Below are positions 63,883-64,000 of a stretch of DNA of 64,000 nucleotides, piece by piece. The position numbers and the translations under genes are program-made. Source of the stretch: Wohlfahrtiimonas sp. G9077 (GTDB lineage Bacteria > Pseudomonadota > Gammaproteobacteria > Cardiobacteriales > Wohlfahrtiimonadaceae); contig NZ_NEFD01000003.1 of the NCBI RefSeq assembly GCF_002252155.1, forward strand, positions 227,356-291,355, in the 5' to 3' direction. Under the pieces are notes generated by a model that did no database searches, was not told the DNA's origin, and saw nothing but the letters and a program-made list of their open reading frames with translations. How positions within the stretch are numbered: the stretch's first letter is position 1; each line of letters starts with the position of its first letter.

Positions 63883-64000
63883 CCCATAAATAACCGAAGT
63901 TAAAAGTAGAGGTTAAGCAGCCATTAAAGGTGGTCGTCCTTGATTAGCTTGGTGTGGCCTTTCATGATTATAATGCCAAAGCCATTGAGTTGCATAATCT
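63878..64000 (-). mobile_element. 3' end of an IS3-family-like insertion sequence
   Basis: It contains the transposase end and ~33 bp beyond it, with TGGTAATCCTCCCATAAATA (63879 on) as a candidate terminal inverted repeat beginning TG, as IS3 elements do. The other end is outside the window, so the boundary is inferred. Confidence 0.5.
63913..64000 (-). CDS. IS3-type transposase, C-terminal end (partial)
   Basis: 28 codons plus stop are visible. QWLWHYNHERPHQANQGRPP is the typical C-terminal motif (YNxxRPHxxxGxxxP) of DDE transposases of the IS3/IS481 group, encoded by orfB. The catalytic DDE residues lie outside the window, except that this motif normally follows the last Glu closely. The stop is at 63913-63915. 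Confidence 0.85.
   Translation of the reverse strand, partial: DYATQWLWHYNHERPHQANQGRPPLMAA

Overview
The window looks like a chromosomal segment of a gammaproteobacterium of medium GC content (mid-40s by eye). Evidence is the order of the cell-wall genes, a meso-diaminopimelate type MurE, an E. coli-type HemN, MacAB, Lnt, an autotransporter with an extended signal peptide, and a tmRNA tag ending ANDNNYALAA. The gene mix reminds me of Cardiobacteriales/Ignatzschineriaceae (for example Wohlfahrtiimonas); that is a guess and was not tested.

Layout. 1-2.7 kb: tail of a RidA-family gene, a YbfF-type esterase, an anion-type transporter and a small membrane protein. 3.0-10.5 kb: a division/cell-wall cluster rsmH-ftsL-ftsI-murE-murF-mraY. 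It is preceded by MraZ-like operator repeats but has no mraZ, and after mraY it runs into yigZ instead of murD/ftsW/murG. 10.6-20.1 kb: housekeeping genes (thiD/pdxK-type kinase, hemN, pyk, queH, a mercaptopyruvate-type sulfurtransferase, ypfJ, nhaA, an SQR-like flavoprotein), mostly separated by clear bidirectional terminators. 20.3-28.6 kb: a 2775-residue autotransporter built of four long repeats. 28.7-33.2 kb: small and unknown genes, a D-2-hydroxyacid dehydrogenase with an AEC permease, and a minimal SSB-like protein.

33.2-41.0 kb: a tightly packed five-gene minus-strand operon encoding a SWIM zinc-finger protein, a helical-repeat protein, a MoxR-type AAA+ ATPase, a DUF5682/TIKI-like predicted hydrolase and a MIDAS-bearing VWA protein. 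It resembles a MoxR-VWA molecular machine of unknown role. cfa follows. 42.4-51.5 kb: an island with an integrase remnant at one edge and a tRNA-Ser gene at the other. It holds hsdM-hsdS-hsdR plus three extra genes in the same operon, one a fusion of a YaaW/UPF0174-like domain to a long coiled-coil protein.

51.8-55.6 kb: a sigma70 promoter, a tyrosine-rich leader peptide, alternative hairpins and an intrinsic terminator form a textbook amino-acid attenuator. It precedes a TrpF-like protein that has lost both catalytic residues, then a cupin and mqo. A split YeeE/YedE-type transporter pair follows. 55.6-61.6 kb: macAB, lnt and a serine hydrolase. 61.7-64 kb: two tRNA-Phe genes and the tmRNA gene, with a complete P4-type integrase directly after the tmRNA (the start of an integrated element), then a truncated ORF abutting the 3' end of an IS3-like transposase that leaves the window.

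The features most worth follow-up are the tyrosine-leader/TrpF-pseudoenzyme locus, the five-gene SWIM-MoxR-VWA operon, and the accessory genes of the restriction-modification operon.
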